A DNA stretch of 64,000 bases. It comes from Chryseobacterium aahli. Lineage in GTDB: Bacteria; Bacteroidota; Bacteroidia; Flavobacteriales; Weeksellaceae. The position numbers and the translations under genes were made by a program. A model generated the notes under the pieces. It searched no databases. It was not told where the DNA came from and saw only the letters and a program-made list of their open reading frames with translations. This document shows, one piece after another, positions 33,163-43,473 of this stretch (positions are counted from its first letter, which is position 1; every line of letters begins with the position of its first letter). The stretch covers positions 62,001 to 126,000 of the forward strand of contig NZ_JALDNB010000001.1 of NCBI RefSeq assembly GCF_022699665.1, in the 5' to 3' direction.

Positions 33163-35445
33163 TTACGGATTAGAGATAATCAATGTTGAGGGAATGTCTG
33201 AAAGCCAAAGACTTTTTGAGTCGATAAGACCTCGCCAGCTTTTTTTGCTGATTAGCATAAGATCCTGTGAGTTTAAAAATTCCTTCTCAATTTTTTTCTC
33301 GTTATATAAAGTGATGTGATTGGGTGCAACCTGTTCGATACTTCTGATGAGCTCTTTTACCTCAATGTTGCTTCTTATCTGTCCGGCAACATCCAAAATA
33401 ATAATCTGTGAATTGTTATTGTTGATCAATCTTTTCGCATATTCAAGCAGATAAAAATCGCTTAAATTGAAAATGGGAACAAATACTTTTTCGGCTGAAG
33501 TAAATTCTTTTTCAACCAAAACACCCACCGGAATATTTGTTTTATCTAAAATCTGCAAGGTGAAATCATCAAAAGGAGAGTTGTTGAAAATATAACTTTT
33601 CCCTTTTACTGTATTCAGTAATTTTTCCGGGTTGATGATTTTTGTGGTAAAGCCTAAAAGTCTTCCGAGTAAACTTCCTTCATACATCGATTTCCCGAGC
33701 ATGATTAAAAGTAAATCGTAATTTCCTTTGTTTGAAATGCTGGTCAGATCACTTTCAATATCAGTTGAAGCTTTGAAAAGGGTGGTCACTTCCAACTGAA
33801 GTTCATCTGAGGTTTGGATTACTTTTTTAAATTGTTCTTTTTCAAAATTTTCAATATCAAAAGCGTGCAATTCATCTACCGGCGCGATATTCATCGCGGT
33901 TACGCTTTTGTTTCCGTTCATTTTGTGAGTGAAATTGTCGGCTAATCTTAATAATGTACTTCCGGATTCGGCAGTGTCAAAAGATAAGAGAACTTTATAT
34001 TTTGCATCATCATTTTCCTGTTCTTCATCGTCCATTGTCGATTTTTTTCCTCTAAAAAGATAATTGATAAGATCAAGGCAAGGGCCGGTCATGAAAGTGG
34101 TAAATAATGCCATGATGACCAACATTGCAAATAATTCCGGACCTAAAACGCCTAAATCATAACCAATATTTAGTACAATTAATTCTGTGAGCCCTCTCGT
34201 ATTCATCAATGCTCCAATGGTGAGACTGTCTTTCCAGCTCATTTTGAGGAATTTTGAAGTCAGTGCACTTCCTACAAATTTTCCGGTAACAGCAGTTAGT
34301 ATAATGAAGCCGCCGATTTTCCAAAGGTGGGGATCATTTAACAAACCAATCTGAGTACGCAATCCCGTAAATACAAAGAATAAAGGAAGCAATAAAACCA
34401 AAGCAACATCTTCAATTTTTTCAATGAAAAGATTTCTGAATTTCACATTTTCTGGCATAATTGCTCCTGCCATAAATGCTCCGAAGAGAGCGTGAATTCC
34501 GATAACTTCTGTTGCGTATGATGAAATAATTAAGATTAGGAAAAATACAGCAACCAATGGTTTGCTGATAAAACCTTTGCCTTTTTGCGATTCAGCAATT
34601 CGGTGTAAGAAAGGTCGTACGGCTTTAATCATAAAAAAGACATACAATATCGCCATTAAAATAACAAATACTGAACCTGAGAACGATCCTGCTTTTACAA
34701 CCGCAATTACAGCTGCCAAAATACACCACGCCGTAATATCATCTGCAGCGGCGCAAGTTATAACGACTGTCCCAATTTTTGTCTTATGAAGATTTCTTTC
34801 CTGAACAATTCTTGCCAAAACCGGAAAGGCTGTGATGCTCATCGCAATGGCAATAAACAAAGCAAATGAACTGAACTGAATTCCCTCCGGAGCAAATTCT
34901 TTATAAATAAAATAAGAAAGTCCTACTCCTAAAGCAAAAGGGAAAATAATACTTGCATGGCTGATGACCACTGCATCGTGTGCTTTTTTACGTAGAACGC
35001 TTAAATCAAGCTCCATCCCAACGATGTACATGAAAAGTATCAAACCAATCTGACTCAAGAACTGTAAATTCCCAAGTGACTCTTTAGGGAAAATGAATGC
35101 CGAAAGTTCTGGGAAATAAAGTCCAAAAAGTGAAGGTCCCAAAACGATTCCGGCAATCATTTCACCAATCACGGAAGGTTGTTTTAGTTTAACGCAAATC
35201 CAGCCAAATAGTTTTGCGACAAGAATGATGGTCACAATCTGAGCTAATAAAAGTGCGAGTGGATGATGAAGATTCGTCATAAAAGAATCGGTGAAATTCT
35301 CCCACATCGTAGATCCTGTCGCTTTACTTGGAGCAATATTTTCTCCTATTTCTAAAGTTTTTCCTTCGATAAAAAACCAGTACATCAAGCATGAAAAGAA
35401 TGCGATGGTACTGATATAAAAGATAATATTTTTGTATTTCCCCAT
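33163..35445 (-). CDS. cation/proton antiporter (CPA2 type)
   Basis: ATG 35445 (MGKYKNIIFY) is used; a TTG two codons upstream is possible. Residues about 1-450 form a Na+/H+ exchanger module of 12-13 helices, with the typical blocks GEMIAGIVLGPSL, MYIVGMELDLSVLRK, CAAADDITAWCILA (the conserved DD pair), and NTRGLTELIVLNIG. The C-terminal 270 residues (after a charged linker) read like two universal-stress-protein-type halves, beginning KVLLSFDTAESGSTLLRLA. This is the common Bacteroidota architecture. Which cation is moved cannot be told. Confidence 0.93.
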   Translation of the reverse strand: MGKYKNIIFYISTIAFFSCLMYWFFIEGKTLEIGENIAPSKATGSTMWENFTDSFMTNLHHPLALLLAQIVTIILVAKLFGWICVKLKQPSVIGEMIAGIVLGPSLFGLYFPELSAFIFPKESLGNLQFLSQIGLILFMYIVGMELDLSVLRKKAHDAVVISHASIIFPFALGVGLSYFIYKEFAPEGIQFSSFALFIAIAMSITAFPVLARIVQERNLHKTKIGTVVITCAAADDITAWCILAAVIAVVKAGSFSGSVFVILMAILYVFFMIKAVRPFLHRIAESQKGKGFISKPLVAVFFLILIISSYATEVIGIHALFGAFMAGAIMPENVKFRNLFIEKIEDVALVLLLPLFFVFTGLRTQIGLLNDPHLWKIGGFIILTAVTGKFVGSALTSKFLKMSWKDSLTIGALMNTRGLTELIVLNIGYDLGVLGPELFAMLVIMALFTTFMTGPCLDLINYLFRGKKSTMDDEEQENDDAKYKVLLSFDTAESGSTLLRLADNFTHKMNGNKSVTAMNIAPVDELHAFDIENFEKEQFKKVIQTSDELQLEVTTLFKASTDIESDLTSISNKGNYDLLLIMLGKSMYEGSLLGRLLGFTTKIINPEKLLNTVKGKSYIFNNSPFDDFTLQILDKTNIPVGVLVEKEFTSAEKVFVPIFNLSDFYLLEYAKRLINNNNSQIIILDVAGQIRSNIEVKELIRSIEQVAPNHITLYNEKKIEKEFLNSQDLMLISKKSWRGLIDSKSLWLSDIPSTLIISNP

Positions 35446-35549
35446 AATCAATAATCATTTTATTTGAACGCTAATTTCTAAAGAATAAACGGATGGTAAA
35501 AGTTGTTTTTTTTGAAATGTAATAAATGCACAGAATAATGTAACGAAAC

Positions 35550-35939
35550 TTATCTGAAGCTGTAGCCCAACCCAATTCCCATTTTCCAAGCGCCATTGTC
35601 TGTGGATGTTTTCGTATTATAATAGAACGGAATCTGTAATGCTACTTTTTTGTAAATCACTGCTAAACCAACTCCTAGTGTAGGCATAATCGGTGAGTTT
35701 TTTGTTCCAGTTGATTGGTCTTCTTTAATTCTCAGTGAAGGTAACATTCCGATCATCATTTTGGTGTTTTTATATTTGAAATTGACGTTCGGACCTGTGA
35801 AATTGATGAATGCACCATGGTCGACATATCCTGCAACGGCAATTCCATCAAAAAGTGAAACTTTTATTTTTGAATCAGTTTCCTGCGAAAAGAGTAGAGC
35901 GGATGTAAGAATTCCAAAGACGGATAGAATTTTTTTCAT
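35550..35939 (-). CDS. small exported protein (129 aa), probably outer-membrane barrel
   Basis: A signal peptide (MKKILSVFGILTSALLFSQE) is followed by about 110 residues of alternating strands, such as VSLFDGIAVAGYVDHGAFINF and VGLAVIYKKVALQIPFYYN, ending in a strand that closes on Arg (LGYSFR). It looks like a small outer-membrane beta-barrel, but the size is low for a full eight-stranded one. I do not recognise a named family. It stands alone between the antiporter and the LytTR regulator. Confidence 0.7.
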   Translation of the reverse strand: MKKILSVFGILTSALLFSQETDSKIKVSLFDGIAVAGYVDHGAFINFTGPNVNFKYKNTKMMIGMLPSLRIKEDQSTGTKNSPIMPTLGVGLAVIYKKVALQIPFYYNTKTSTDNGAWKMGIGLGYSFR

Positions 35940-36048
35940 TGTACATTATTTAATCAGGACGCAAAAATAGTTTGATTAAACAACCGTTTAAAGTTAATGT
36001 AATGAAACAGCAAAATTATGCAGTGAAAGTTGAAAAGTCTGAAAAATC

Positions 36049-36759
36049 CTATTTTCCGAATCTTTCCATCAGTGAATTTTTATAGGTTTCGCCAATCTGT
36101 AATTTTAAATAATGATCGTTTTCTGCGGGAATCGTCGTGATAATTTCACTCGTCGACAAAACTTTTACGGATGATAAAGCGATGATTTCTTTTTTATTGA
36201 CCTGCGCAAAATCTTTGGAAGGCAACATTTCTAAAAGCGACTTGAAATTCAGATTTTTCAGCACGATGGTAGTTCCATCTTTCAGGATAATATCTTTGTC
36301 GCGACTGTCGATTTCTGAGGTTTTAATATAAGCAATCTGCTCTGTAAATATGGTTGATTTTCCGATGTTGCTGTTCCACTCGATAGATTCTTTCTGCGGA
36401 AGATGACTGAATAAATCTGCCGCTTTTTCAAAGGCCTGAATCAGTCTTTCTTTTTTTATTGGTTTTCTAACGTAATCAACCACATTTAAGTCAAATGCTT
36501 CAGCTGCGTATTCTTTGTAAGCTGTTGTGAAGATGATTTTTTTTGAATCTGAGATTAATTCTGCGACCTGAAGTCCAGTCATTCCCGGCATTTCAATATC
36601 TAAAATACAGAGGTTACAATCGATGGAATTTATTTCGCTCAGGAAAATTTTAGGATCATTAAAAGCTTTTACAACTTCTACATTGTCAATCTGTTCGCAC
36701 AAAAGTTTTAAATAACTTATGGCAAGCAGTTCATCATCAAGAATAACGCATTTTATCAT
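36049..36759 (-). CDS. LytTR-family response regulator
   Basis: The receiver domain (about 1-115) has CVILDDELLAI and the acceptor Asp in LCILDIEMPGMTG. The LytTR domain follows from about 135, with DFAQVNKKEIIALSSVKVL as its core. The gene overlaps the upstream sensor gene by 23 bp, a sign of tight coupling. It is a different system from the pair at 16177-17963. Sequence similarity of the two regulators is only that of the family. Confidence 0.93.
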   Translation of the reverse strand: MIKCVILDDELLAISYLKLLCEQIDNVEVVKAFNDPKIFLSEINSIDCNLCILDIEMPGMTGLQVAELISDSKKIIFTTAYKEYAAEAFDLNVVDYVRKPIKKERLIQAFEKAADLFSHLPQKESIEWNSNIGKSTIFTEQIAYIKTSEIDSRDKDIILKDGTTIVLKNLNFKSLLEMLPSKDFAQVNKKEIIALSSVKVLSTSEIITTIPAENDHYLKLQIGETYKNSLMERFGK

Positions 36760-37507
36760 AGAATTCGCCTAAATTGATTGTTAATTCGGCTGTGAAGATA
36801 CCGTTTTTTGAACTTTTTTGAAGGGTGTAAAAATTGTTGTAAATCATTTTTAAACGTTGATCCAAAGACTGACTTCCAAAACCGCTGTGCTCTTTTTCCA
36901 AAACATTTTTTAAGGAAGCTTTGTTGCTGACTTTCATTGTAAAAATTCTGTTTTCTAGCTCAAGATGAATGGCGATGAAAGAGTCCTGAGCCAAAAAATC
37001 GGTGTGTTTAAAGGCATTTTCAATTAAATCTACAGAAATCAGAGGTGCAAAAACTTTTTCTTCATATATCGCATCAGACTTATCAATTTTAGATTTAATT
37101 CTGAAATCAAAAAGCGGATTGATCTTAATTTTATTAATTTCAATTAAACTCAAAGCAAAGCTGAATTCCTCTTTGGGGCTTACAAATTTGTTGTTGCTTT
37201 CGTATAAAATATAATCCAAAACATTCGCCAGTTTATCCAATGACATATACGTTTGATAGGCGTGAGACTGTACCGAATTCAGGATGTTTTTAAACAAATG
37301 AGGATTTAGTTTTGTGCCAATATGTTCTAGCTGAACTTCATTTAATCGCTGCTCAATCAGTTTATTGGTTTCCGAAAGTTTAGTATTTCTCTTTCTGAAA
37401 ATTTGATTTTGGCTGAATAAATAAATACTGACCGTGAGAAAAAAGAATATGGCAAAAACTCCAACGAAAATCAGATAATCGTGAATCATGTAGTAATTGC
37501 CGTCCAT
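36737..37507 (-). CDS. LytS-type sensor histidine kinase (256 aa)
   Basis: One N-terminal transmembrane segment (LIFVGVFAIFFFLTVSIYLFS) precedes a His_kinase domain, with the phospho-acceptor in IGTKLNPHLFKNILNSVQSHA and the ATP-binding block VDLIENAFKHTD. It is short, having a single membrane anchor and no periplasmic sensor, so it probably senses through partners or the membrane. It overlaps the response regulator's start. The alternative start MIHDYLIF six codons in is possible. Confidence 0.88.
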   Translation of the reverse strand: MDGNYYMIHDYLIFVGVFAIFFFLTVSIYLFSQNQIFRKRNTKLSETNKLIEQRLNEVQLEHIGTKLNPHLFKNILNSVQSHAYQTYMSLDKLANVLDYILYESNNKFVSPKEEFSFALSLIEINKIKINPLFDFRIKSKIDKSDAIYEEKVFAPLISVDLIENAFKHTDFLAQDSFIAIHLELENRIFTMKVSNKASLKNVLEKEHSGFGSQSLDQRLKMIYNNFYTLQKSSKNGIFTAELTINLGEFYDKMRYS

Positions 37508-37516
37508 CTCAGTAGA

Positions 37517-37888
37517 TTATTTTATTTTTTTTAAACTTAATAACTGAGCTTCTTCAGCACATTTTTCGAATGAAACTTCGTAACGAGGATTGTCTTTCGG
37601 ATAAGAAATTAGGTAATCCGGACAAGGTTTTTTCTGAGCGTGACTTCTGTCGAAATCTACTTTTCCTTCCGTGATGATGCTGTCTTTTAAGAATTTTTCA
37701 TCTACTTTTAAAGCTGCCATTTCTGTCTTGAAGCTTTCAGAATATTTAAAATCTTTAGATAAAGTTTCAGCGATCACACGGCTGTTGGGTAGATATCCGC
37801 TGCAGCTTACGCCTTTTTTATTAAGAACGAAAAATACAATAACCAATCCTGGAACGAGACCGATTAAAAAGAATTTGATTTTTTTCAT
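37517..37888 (-). CDS. membrane-anchored protein following ald (123 aa)
   Basis: A single N-terminal anchor (FFLIGLVPGLVIVFFVL) is followed by a soluble domain with three conserved-looking cysteines: one in VSCSGYLPNSR, one in KKPCPDYLI, and one in SFEKCAEE. The lysine-rich end KK follows. I think it is the DUF4258-type companion often found next to alanine dehydrogenase in flavobacteria, but this is from memory and not certain. Its ATG overlaps the ald stop codon by one base (TAATG), so translation is coupled to ald. Confidence 0.72.
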   Translation of the reverse strand: MKKIKFFLIGLVPGLVIVFFVLNKKGVSCSGYLPNSRVIAETLSKDFKYSESFKTEMAALKVDEKFLKDSIITEGKVDFDRSHAQKKPCPDYLISYPKDNPRYEVSFEKCAEEAQLLSLKKIK

Positions 37889-39081
37889 TAGAAAATTAAA
37901 AGATTGATATCATGATAAGTAAGTCCGAAACGGTCGCAGATTACCTTCTTGGTGTGTCTGCCCTTATACATATACAGACTTTGTTTCATTTCGTTTTTGC
38001 GGATGAGCATATTTTCGAAACCACCCTCAACATCGTAATTTAGAATATAAGAAAGGAAAAAGTTTGAGATTGCCTTCGTGGTTGTTCTCGGCATTTTTGA
38101 GGTCAGATTCGGAAGTCCGCAATGGATAACACCATGTTTGATGATGTAAGGATCTTCCATTGTAGTCAGTTCTGACGTTTCAACTACTTTGCCGTAATCA
38201 ATTGCAATATCGATGATGACGCTGCCCTTTTTCATTTTGCAAACCATCTCTTCGGTGACAATCGGCTGCATATTCAATCTTGGAAGAGCTCCAATGACAA
38301 CATCTGCACGTCTTAAGCTTTTACTTAATTCTTTAGGATCAATAATTGAAGTGGGAACTCTGCTGTCAACCAATGTGTGAAGTCTCCTTAGTTTAGATAA
38401 TGAATTGTCAAATACTTTTACACTTGCTCCCAAACCGATTGCAGCTTTTGTTGCAAATTCTCCAACGATTCCTGCGCCTAGAACAACAACTTCTGCGGGT
38501 CTTACTCCTGTAATTCCTCCAAGCATCAATCCATTTGATAAGGCTAGTAATTCTGAGGCGTATAAAATAGAAACTGTTCCTGCGATTTCGCCTATTAATC
38601 TTACCAAAGCCAATTGTTTGTATTCATCAGCGATAAATTCAAAGGCAATAGCGTTGACTTTTTTCTCAGCTAACTTCAGGAAATAATCTTTATCTCTAAG
38701 ATTGATCTGTAAAGCAGAAACGAGATAGGTATTCGGTTTGAAATAATCAATTTCTTCATCTGTAGGCGGATTGATTTTTAAAATCAAATCCTGACCAAAG
38801 GCTTCTTTCGGATCCTTTGTAATAATTGCCCCCGATTCTGAGTACTGAAGATCAGTGAAAAATGAGCCTTGTCCCGCACCGGATTCTACGATGATCTCAT
38901 GACCATGCTGTATCAAAACCTGCACTGCGTCGGGTGTTATACAAGTACGTCTTTCGTTGAGACAGGTTTCTTTAGGAATTCCTATGCTGAATTGCTTGCC
39001 CTTTTTAATAACTTCCAACTTTTCCTCCTTTGGCATCAGTTCTTCCTCGGAAAAAGGAGTAAAAATATTTGTGGTACTCAT
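37888..39081 (-). CDS. ald: alanine dehydrogenase (PNT family)
   Basis: The enzyme interconverts L-alanine and pyruvate with NAD+. The 397-residue protein has an N-terminal alanine dehydrogenase/PNT domain (GIPKETCLNERRTCITPDAV), a Rossmann motif VVLGAGIVGEFATKAAIGLGA near 190, and the C-terminal block VIIDIAIDYGKVVETSE. It begins with about 30 extra residues (MSTTNIFTPFSEEELMPKEE) compared with most family members, a feature I remember from flavobacterial homologues. tsaE is 69 bp upstream and the membrane-anchored gene is directly downstream. Confidence 0.88.
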   Translation of the reverse strand: MSTTNIFTPFSEEELMPKEEKLEVIKKGKQFSIGIPKETCLNERRTCITPDAVQVLIQHGHEIIVESGAGQGSFFTDLQYSESGAIITKDPKEAFGQDLILKINPPTDEEIDYFKPNTYLVSALQINLRDKDYFLKLAEKKVNAIAFEFIADEYKQLALVRLIGEIAGTVSILYASELLALSNGLMLGGITGVRPAEVVVLGAGIVGEFATKAAIGLGASVKVFDNSLSKLRRLHTLVDSRVPTSIIDPKELSKSLRRADVVIGALPRLNMQPIVTEEMVCKMKKGSVIIDIAIDYGKVVETSELTTMEDPYIIKHGVIHCGLPNLTSKMPRTTTKAISNFFLSYILNYDVEGGFENMLIRKNEMKQSLYMYKGRHTKKVICDRFGLTYHDINLLIF

Positions 39082-39150
39082 TTTAAATTCAATTATGACT
39101 TAAAGAAAATTAATAATACAATCGATTTCTTAGACAAAGATACATAATAT

Positions 39151-39558
39151 TTAGTCGAAACTGATTTCTCTGCTTTCACCGTTATTGTGGATGCTCATCG
39201 TGTGGTACTTTAGTCCGTATAGTTCTTCTTCATAAACTTCGGGCCATTCAATAATGCACAGATAGGCATTGTCGAGATATTCTTCGATACCGATATCAAA
39301 GACTTCTTCAATATTTTTTAGTCGGTAAAGATCAAAATGATAGACTTTTCCTTTAGGTGTATTGTATTCATTTACAATAGAGTAAGTAGGGGAGTTGACT
39401 TCATCTGGACTGCCTATATTTTTAAGTAAAAACTGAGTAAATGTAGTTTTTCCGGCTCCTAAATTTCCTTTTAATAATAAAATCGGATGTTGAAGTTGTG
39501 GAAGGATTTCTTCAACAACATCTTGCCAGTCTTCTATCTTTTTAATATTAAATTGCAT
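39151..39558 (-). CDS. tsaE: tRNA threonylcarbamoyladenosine biosynthesis ATPase TsaE
   Basis: TsaE is the ATPase of the t6A-modification complex (with TsaB and TsaD). The P-loop GNLGAGKTTFTQFLLK is at about 31-46, followed by SPTYSIVNEY, YHFDLYRL, and ICIIEWPE (Walker B). At 135 residues it has the normal length. ATG 39558 is preferred over a TTG two codons upstream. It precedes ald, an order seen in other flavobacteria. Confidence 0.95.
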   Translation of the reverse strand: MQFNIKKIEDWQDVVEEILPQLQHPILLLKGNLGAGKTTFTQFLLKNIGSPDEVNSPTYSIVNEYNTPKGKVYHFDLYRLKNIEEVFDIGIEEYLDNAYLCIIEWPEVYEEELYGLKYHTMSIHNNGESREISFD

Positions 39559-39604
39559 AAGCAAAGATAATTATTTGTATTAAATTTCAGATAGTGCAAA
39601 AATA

Positions 39605-39634
39605 AAACTGACTGAATAAAATTCAGCCAGTTTT
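39605..39634 (-). terminator. terminator of the large T9SS gene
   Basis: On the minus strand, AACTG-x-CTGAAT and ATTCAG-x-CAGTT arms are followed by TTATTTTT, 25 nt after the stop at 39660. Confidence 0.78.
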
Positions 39635-39659
39635 TGTAGTTATGATAAAAATGTTTGGT

Positions 39660-42600
39660 TTACTTCTTAATAACTTTTGATATACTTACTTCATTGTTTT
39701 CAAGTATTATTTTTACAATGTAAACTCCTGAAGCGTTATTTTCTAAGGATATTTCTTCTGTTTTCCCTCCCTTTTTAACCAATTGACCGGAAATATTATA
39801 CATTTCGAAAGATTTTATCTTATCCTTAGAATCAATCTTAATGATCGATGTTGTTGGGTTTGGATAAATTTTAATTCCACCTTTCCACCTTTCGTGTTCT
39901 GTTGTAGATAAATTTCCAGCAATAATTTTTACTGTGTAATCTTCTACTTGCCCCGATCTCAAATCTGTAGCACACGGCCCGGAAATAGAATTTTGAGAAG
40001 TCGATGTGATATTGGTATTTTTTACGATACGCATTTTGGTATTTCCTAAAACTGCGGTCGACGGAATTGTAATGTTTGTAGTAATTGTATTTGCGTTCGC
40101 AGGGTTTGCAGAAGCGAGCTGGCCAACGTAGAAACTTTCACCCGAATCATTAAATATACCATTGTTATTAAAGTCAATATATGCCATCACATCACTCGGG
40201 AAAGTGCTTGAAGGTCCTTTTACAGAAAGAATATAGGTATTCCCCTGATTAATATCTGTAGAAATAGCACTGAAGTTTTCGTAAGATGGAGTCGTTCCCG
40301 AAGTAAACGGAGAAGTATTATCAATCGTATTGAATGTAACTTTAGTAATCATATTGCCATCAGAATTATTCTGAAAAACAGGTAAACAGAAAGGGTTAGC
40401 ATTTCCGGGTGACTTTATTTCAAAATTATCAAAAGAAAGATCGTAATCTCCAGCAGTTCTGTTTGCATTAATTCTAACTTTCACGTATTGATTTTGGTAA
40501 GAAGCCAGCGAATAGATTTTCTTGATATAAGTTCCGGTTCCTGCTTCGTTATTCACTGTCTCTAAGGTTGTCCATGTGATTCCGAAATCTGTTGAAATCT
40601 GAACTTCAAAGTTACCCCAATCAGCTAACGGAGCGTAGGGACTGTTATAATTTGACTGTTTGTAATCAAAGCTGAAAGTGTAATCTGCAGAATTCAATGG
40701 CCCTACTGCTATCGTGCTAAATGTTCCAGTTGCAGCTGAAGAATGTAGGTTTTTATACAAGTTGGTTGCAGATACACCAATTCCTGTTGCACCTCGTGCA
40801 GTTCCTAAGGTATATGATTGCGGGCTTGTTCCATTCGTCCAGCCATCAGGATAATTTGATGTTAAGAATTCTTCTTTCCAAGGTGCAGGAGCTGTTTGAA
40901 TTGTTGCAAATGAAACTGATTTCCAAGGACTTTTTACTGTAGAAGAACAAAGTTTTCTTATCCAGAAATAGTATGTTCCATTGGTAAGTGAAGAAATATC
41001 AACTGAGTTATTTCCCGTTGCTAATGTAGTAAATGCAGAACCGTCAACCGGAGTTGTATTGCTGGTGGTAACAATATATTCATATCCGTTTGCGGGCTGT
41101 TGATTGTTGACATTCGTCCATGAAATATTTGCTCCCATGGGAGTAGTACTGTTTACCGTAAGGGTTGATAATTCCGGGCAAGCTGGAATAGGTTCCCAAA
41201 TCACATCATCTACATACATATATGAATAAGTTCCGCCGTCAACTCTTCTTATTCCAAGATAATTAGCAGAACCATTATAGTTATCTAAGTAAACTATGAA
41301 TTCCTGATAGGTTGTCGTTAAAGGTAGCGTTTGAATAACTTCTACATTGGCAGAAGCATTATTTCCGGTTAAAGCAACAATCTGTACTTTGGTGTCCGTA
41401 GCAGTTCTTCTTGCTTTGAAACGTAATCTGTGGGTTCTGCTGTTGATGTTATTTAATTCAGGACTCACAAGAATGATTTTCGTTGCAGCATCGGTAGTTG
41501 TTGCGCCGTTTCCATAAAAGCTGATATTGTTAGGGGCAGAAAAATGATCTGTTGTTGTTAAGCTGATAGTAGGAATTGAAGTATTATTTGATGTTAAAAT
41601 TTTACTCCAGCAGTTCGGAAGATTGTTGGTTCCCGTAACCGAATCAAAATTTTCATTCAAGGCAGAAGCTGCAACACACGCTGTATAAACACTTGCTGTA
41701 CTTGAGTATGAGCTTTCACACTGGGCGCTCACATTTTTCCCTCTGATATAATATTGAGTGTTTGGTAGTAAACCATTGACAGCCTGTAAAAGTGTTGTTG
41801 TAGACAATGTAAATGGAGAGCCGGCAACCATATTATTGAAATTACTGTCTGTGGCGACTTCAATAATTGTGTTGATGGGATTTGCTGTTCCGTTTTCCGA
41901 AGTAGCCCAATTTATATTAAAAGAATTTGTTGTAATGTTTGAGGTAGTAATTCCGCTTACGCCAATAGGGCAGTTGGTGATATTGCTAACTAAAGGATTT
42001 TGAACATTATATAGGGGGCCGTTGCTACAGTTTGAATTTACAGCATAAATAGTATATGTGTACTGATTATTTCCTCGAATTCCATGATTATAATTATTTT
42101 CAAAAATTGTATTGGCACCGTAATACGCAACATAACTATTGAGTGAGGTATTGTTTCCTGTAGTATAAGCAGTTCCGTTTACCGGAGAATTAGATGTTGT
42201 ACCTGCCAGAGTTCGTAAAATAAGATATCTGTCTGCAGCTGATGAGCTTGGTGTAAAGCTACCATTGATAATAATTCCTGTATTACTTAATGTGAAATTG
42301 GTAGGTTGAGAGGTCGGCGTTGCACAAGGCGAGGGCGGAGTCCAGTTTAAAGTTAATCCTTGTGACGGTAAAAAATTGTAATTGGTTGCTATTCCAGCTG
42401 AAGAATTGGTTCCTGCTGTGGAATTATTCCAATTGCTTGTTGCGTTTCCAGATGCCGTTCTGTTGATGTAATCGTTACTTGCCGTACCTCTAAGTCCAAC
42501 TTTTGCATTGGTCGCACTCGGTGTTCCTTGAGATGTCAGATTGTAAACGTATTTTATTGTTCCATTTTCATGCAGTCTTGCCTGAAAATTCCAGTCATGA

Positions 42601-43133
42601 TACGATGTCGCTGTCGGGGCTGAAGAGAAAGGTCTGAAATGACTCCACTGTACTACAAACTCACGATTGGGAGTAGTTCCTATAACAGAATAGTCTATCG
42701 TACTTGATAAATTATTAATATTAAAAATCGAAGCTAAATCTGCAGCCAAAGGAGAAATCACTCCGGTATAAGCTACCCCCGAGCCGATAGGATCTGTAGA
42801 GTTTGTGATTGGAGCACCAAAACTGATAAATCCGTTGGCATGTACTTTTAAAGAATTAAAATTGGTTCCGTTAAACGGAAATTGAAATGGAATCACATTA
42901 TCCAAAGTATACACATTTTCATCCAAAAAACCGGTTCCTGAAGCTGCTGTAGCTACCGCAATATTGGTCGGGTTAGATAAAGAGGTGTAATTTCCCTGGC
43001 TTTGCGAAAAAGAATAGAGAGAAATAATTTGGGCGTTTGCTTGCCATCCTGATAAAACGAAAGCTCCGATTAAGCCTAGTTTTGTTTTCTGTACTGTTTT
43101 CTTAAACAGTTTAAAAAATCGATCTGTCATCAT
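39660..43133 (-). CDS. large secreted multi-domain protein with T9SS sorting tail
   Basis: ATG 43133 is used. A signal region (LGLIGAFVLSGWQANAQ) is followed by about 1100 residues. Segments in order: a beta domain with FPFNGTNFNSLKVHANGFISFG; fibronectin-III-like repeats (SPSSAADRYLILRTLAG, NINWATSENG, ANISWTNV); two carbohydrate-binding-type sandwich stretches with many aromatic residues; a GEVED domain (SGQVEDYTVKI) near 1060; and a type A sorting domain at the end (IYPNPTTSIIKID, ending SISKVIKK). The sorting tail shows secretion by the type IX system. A surface adhesin or matrix protein is the likely role. Confidence 0.9.
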   Translation of the reverse strand: MMTDRFFKLFKKTVQKTKLGLIGAFVLSGWQANAQIISLYSFSQSQGNYTSLSNPTNIAVATAASGTGFLDENVYTLDNVIPFQFPFNGTNFNSLKVHANGFISFGAPITNSTDPIGSGVAYTGVISPLAADLASIFNINNLSSTIDYSVIGTTPNREFVVQWSHFRPFSSAPTATSYHDWNFQARLHENGTIKYVYNLTSQGTPSATNAKVGLRGTASNDYINRTASGNATSNWNNSTAGTNSSAGIATNYNFLPSQGLTLNWTPPSPCATPTSQPTNFTLSNTGIIINGSFTPSSSAADRYLILRTLAGTTSNSPVNGTAYTTGNNTSLNSYVAYYGANTIFENNYNHGIRGNNQYTYTIYAVNSNCSNGPLYNVQNPLVSNITNCPIGVSGITTSNITTNSFNINWATSENGTANPINTIIEVATDSNFNNMVAGSPFTLSTTTLLQAVNGLLPNTQYYIRGKNVSAQCESSYSSTASVYTACVAASALNENFDSVTGTNNLPNCWSKILTSNNTSIPTISLTTTDHFSAPNNISFYGNGATTTDAATKIILVSPELNNINSRTHRLRFKARRTATDTKVQIVALTGNNASANVEVIQTLPLTTTYQEFIVYLDNYNGSANYLGIRRVDGGTYSYMYVDDVIWEPIPACPELSTLTVNSTTPMGANISWTNVNNQQPANGYEYIVTTSNTTPVDGSAFTTLATGNNSVDISSLTNGTYYFWIRKLCSSTVKSPWKSVSFATIQTAPAPWKEEFLTSNYPDGWTNGTSPQSYTLGTARGATGIGVSATNLYKNLHSSAATGTFSTIAVGPLNSADYTFSFDYKQSNYNSPYAPLADWGNFEVQISTDFGITWTTLETVNNEAGTGTYIKKIYSLASYQNQYVKVRINANRTAGDYDLSFDNFEIKSPGNANPFCLPVFQNNSDGNMITKVTFNTIDNTSPFTSGTTPSYENFSAISTDINQGNTYILSVKGPSSTFPSDVMAYIDFNNNGIFNDSGESFYVGQLASANPANANTITTNITIPSTAVLGNTKMRIVKNTNITSTSQNSISGPCATDLRSGQVEDYTVKIIAGNLSTTEHERWKGGIKIYPNPTTSIIKIDSKDKIKSFEMYNISGQLVKKGGKTEEISLENNASGVYIVKIILENNEVSISKVIKK

Positions 43134-43473
43134 ATTACTAAGTTTCAAGTGGTAAACTTATTATTTTTATTTAGAATTAATTTAAATAATAAATATGATT
43201 TAAATCAATCCATGAATTAATCAATTTTTAAACTGATAATATATGTGTAAAAGCTTTTTTGAATATAAAATCTAGAATTGTTAATTTTGATAAATATTCA
43301 TTTAATTCATTTTATGCGATAGAATTTGATATTTCACTAAAATTCAATTATATAAATAATTGACAGATTGCTTGAAGTATGAGCTACTTTATGATTTTGT
43401 TAGAATTAAATTTTACCTTTAAAATCATAATTCCATTTTCTAACTTCTCTTTAAATTTACTTATTTTTACACC
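43134..43473. other. divergent intergenic region
   Basis: About 340 bp of very AT-rich DNA lie between the divergent T9SS gene and dnaG. No hairpin or obvious repeat was noted. A TATTTTTA sequence 8-16 nt before the dnaG start is a poor -7 match. Nothing else could be supported. Confidence 0.4.
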